The notes under the pieces are model-generated. The model had not been told where the DNA came from. It ran no database searches and worked only from the letters and a program-made list of their open reading frames with translations. From the NCBI GenBank assembly GCA_946965045.2, contig OX337229.1:1612001-1676000 (forward strand): a stretch of DNA of 64,000 bases. Reading direction: 5' to 3'. Position numbers and translations under genes: made by a program. The stretch is from Epithemia pelagica (lineage: Eukaryota; Bacillariophyta; Bacillariophyceae; Surirellales; Surirellaceae). Shown in pieces: positions 63,001 through 64,000 of the stretch. Each line of letters begins with the position of its first letter. Position 1 is the stretch's first letter.

Positions 63001-63350
63001 TCGGCTGCAGCCTCCAGCCATTCTTGGTGATCGTTCAACATCACTGGCAGTTTTGTTGTGTCGGAGCTTATATACAAGAATGTGTATCTTTGTTTATTGA
63101 TTGTGATTTTGTGGCGGTACCAGCCAAACTTGTTTGGTTCCGACACCTCATTTTCGAAAATGGGTTTAAGGACAATGTCTCTAGAGAAAAGAGAATTCAA
63201 TCTGATTGTCGACAGTCCTGGCAACCAAGTTCTCAGGTATCCTACAATCTCGGTGTCTTGGATCCACTTGTTGCAGAATCCGAACGAGGATCGGGTGCAT
63301 CGCGTCTTAAAGACGTCAAGAATATCTTTCCCAGAAAAATTTCGTTCCAT
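60084..63350 (-). CDS. large DDE transposase-like protein, 1088 aa
   Basis: Single exon from ATG 63350. The first ~300 residues are not recognised apart from a basic Ser/Thr/Gln-rich linker (around 125-190). A helix-turn-helix-like stretch (LSTISQSTAWRCIAAAGLVF) precedes RHENAENVAHRAAFVKKYF. The catalytic core shows Asp586 in ILIGQDESIYKQF, Asp725 in VFLFDQSSGHG and Glu976 in KYHCEMAGEGIEYGWGYSK, in the order of DDE enzymes, with a long insertion between the second Asp and the Glu. Related large DDE proteins occur in fungal and algal transposons (DES, FDN/DQxSxH and KFHCE...E..WG motifs). TA-flanked TIRs around it support a link to the IS630/Tc1/mariner group. It probably mobilises the 9.7-kb element. 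Confidence 0.82.
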   Translation of the reverse strand: MERNFSGKDILDVFKTRCTRSSFGFCNKWIQDTEIVGYLRTWLPGLSTIRLNSLFSRDIVLKPIFENEVSEPNKFGWYRHKITINKQRYTFLYISSDTTKLPVMLNDHQEWLEAAAENVIRRSGREKPTKRRNEDSPGVHEGTATVSKQARNTTTPPAMKSTATQQHGQPPQIGDSPTEMQTSPPHDNTNQVLVGAIQHPELATDEIGHDHPQSLPIGFSVFESEMIQGLSQQMESACFDEPRNRRLFAGKCDSPGSSKRNLERWIETLERAISNVEALPNVVNKGDIFPPNQEQQQRVLLKATYLQLSYKIALLDMPHGRTWLNCISEAISKMEQIYGEKVKKHPKTIARFHRYFRENDSFPHPNYHVHIGKEPSPVLFVHIPEAKVKFECWAKENLSTLTTESALMYLRTTLLPDMHTMIVQECMDTNATPVSYEAFLASMKLSTISQSTAWRCIAAAGLVFKEHTKTYFTDRHENAENVAHRAAFVKKYFKWEELSYRWVQLPTEDAIKLENEGNAGKEKLLPNSFVFEYTDVTTGKQMREYHVDAFPSEFERYIKPENTIHNGNLSHRFPSDRKPVILIGQDESIYKQFSFSSKAWYTKDGATKMLPKDDGHGMMISAFVSRSWGFLMNGNPLLAASLFRINELRLHATHNKYVSTEAAVNLNGHTAKTPITNAQPFTRFFEYGADKEGYWNYEYMALQLEDIVDCLVVMFPAHDFVFLFDQSSGHGKQQSDGLNALNMNNDWGGAVPSMRDTQIIDQACLGPYNHDDKLRVGDVQHLVYQENDRGPVAKKGHRLNDAQRVASKNTHRTGRKKKRNLTKKELMAKLVRVMGPGMQRSFQSKNAGELQDLCKRSNIATVIEDDVIEEGWMNNAKGLFQVLWERGWIDPNNMIKYVKTTRDAWLEADKKTVKEAYQADYKKYSMVHLMSECSDFKNEKSAMEKLAEDLSERHRCRIEILVSTKYHCEMAGEGIEYGWGYSKKVFRAFSLNEKKDKAAFLRCLTASLKKTTPEIMRKMSAKARRYMLAYLLYDQNSNNSDYAAAGLSYAEIEKMSKAIKCHRSAFDQDHGFISRLWRETQGSGAVET

Positions 63351-63706
63351 CCTGTTGTAGACCGTGTTGCGTGGGATGAGTTGGATGATCGAATTATTGA
63401 GGATGATGCCAACCGTTTGAGATGTTGCCCCATTTGGGGTGGTTCAAGTAAACCCTAAAGCATCCGGATGCAGCTCGGCAACATCTCGAACGGTTGGGAT
63501 GGCCCTCCACCATGGTCGTTAGACAACAACCGTTTTTTCATCATTTTCGACGGAATTCTAGCGTTCGGAAGCTGTCACACATCACGGTACGAAACAAAAA
63601 ATTTATTATTCAGACACTGGGTTGTCACGAGTCGGACACTTTCATTCACTAGTCAGGCCAAACGCTATTGAGGATTATATTTTATGGTACTAAATCTACG
63701 AGGGGT
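63351..63706. other. noncoding right end of the 9.7-kb element
   Basis: Promoter side of the transposase gene inside the right TIR. No gene seen. Confidence 0.5.
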
Positions 63707-63740
63707 CTACGTCAGGAACATACTCCCTGAACTCAGCTTG
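63707..63740 (-). repeat. right TIR of the 9.7-kb element
   Basis: Inverted partner of 54018-54051; followed by TA at 63741-63742. Confidence 0.88.
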
Positions 63741-63742
63741 TA

Positions 63743-63925
63743 CTCCCTATCAAGCTGTGTAGGTAGTGAGAAATTCCTGGAAGCCATGTCACAAAGTGTC
63801 ACACAAGTGTCACACACGAGAGGGAAACCGCGCGACTCTCACGAAACTACTTCCCGGTCGTACAAAAAATTCCTACTGTAGTATAAAAATGTGAGACGAA
63901 CTACCTACACAGTCTGGTATGGAGT
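63743..63925. mobile_element. possible small Stowaway-like MITE
   Basis: Ends CTCCCTATCAAGCTGTGTAG (left) and, inverted, ACTCCATACCAGACTGTGTAG (right, ending 63925) match at about 22 of 26 positions including a perfect 13-bp block (63755-63767 with 63900-63912). TA lies on both sides (63741-63742, 63926-63927). About 183 bp, noncoding; it contains GTCACA repeats near 63789-63816. Confidence 0.55.
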
Positions 63926-64000
63926 TAGTAGAAAGCTATGAGTAGTAGAGGAGTAGAGGAGTTCTACGTTCTCTACTGCTCCGTTTTGTGGAAAGAGCTG
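63926..64000. other. window end, AGTAG/CTACT-rich repeat
   Basis: Simple GAGTAG/TAGAGG words like those elsewhere in the transposon-rich region; nothing else visible. Confidence 0.5.

Larger units (their letters stand above)
54018..63740 (-). mobile_element. 9.7-kb TIR transposon encoding a DDE transposase and a SET-dioxygenase-like protein
   Basis: 34-bp inverted ends at 54018-54051 and 63707-63740 (starting CAAGCTGAGTTCAG) match at 31 positions, and TA flanks both (54016-54017, 63741-63742). Within lie four genes: the DDE protein (60084-63350, minus), the SET protein (56823-59672, minus) and two unknown genes facing away from each other (54646-55218 minus, 55390-56296 plus). All frames are intact, suggesting a recent insertion. 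TA duplication and the DDE motifs point to the wider IS630/Tc1/mariner group, although size and gene content are atypical for it. Confidence 0.85.

Overview
The window looks like nuclear DNA of a diatom, probably a pennate one. Spliceosomal introns are short (66-188 bp, GT..AG). Several proteins carry a signal peptide followed by an ASAF-like Phe motif, the plastid-import code of algae with complex red plastids. These include the nuclear FtsZ at 6816-8198, the TPR protein at 8806-9539 and the GNAT at 31876-32655. A CoDi-like Ty1/copia element opens the window. The species cannot be named from sequence alone, and all family assignments were made by eye.

Layout. 1-2724: 3' part of a decayed copia element ending in a 619-bp LTR. 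2926-3585: 5'-truncated glycerol kinase fragment. 3749-5022: a small hypothetical gene, then two 10-bp-period repeat arrays in opposite orientation. 5429-50222: a gene-dense housekeeping block. In order it holds a plastid membrane protein, FtsZ, a plastid TPR protein, a peroxiredoxin ending in KDEL, a LON-domain protein, YIPF5/Yip1, a BTB-like protein, a PPWD1-type WD40-cyclophilin, a calpain with unusual N-terminal domains, PEP carboxylase, a membrane phytanoyl-CoA dioxygenase-like protein, a lipase maturation factor, a frameshifted unknown gene, a plastid GNAT, VPS4, a FYVE-lipase-FYVE protein, a RUS/DUF647 protein, a two-HMG-box protein, a Tyr/Lys-rich secreted dirigent-like protein and two armadillo-repeat proteins.

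50223-64000 is a transposon cluster: a nearly intact mariner-like element (51113-53044, 32-bp TIRs, TA duplications); a ~594-bp MITE with ~60-bp TIRs (53413-54006); and, 11 bp further, a 9.7-kb TIR element (54018-63740, 34-bp TIRs, TA-flanked). The large element encodes a 1088-aa DDE transposase-like protein, a protein with a SET domain and a C-terminal HxD...H...R segment like Fe(II)/2-oxoglutarate dioxygenases, and two unknown proteins. A small Stowaway-like MITE abuts its right end.

The two strongest candidates for something undescribed are this 9.7-kb element, which appears to carry its own chromatin-modifying enzyme, and the calpain gene at 19146-22448. Once one intron is removed, the calpain gene encodes a SUMO-interacting-like motif, a UBA-like segment, a GRF zinc finger and a calpain protease core, which suggests a chromatin- or DNA-linked protease.
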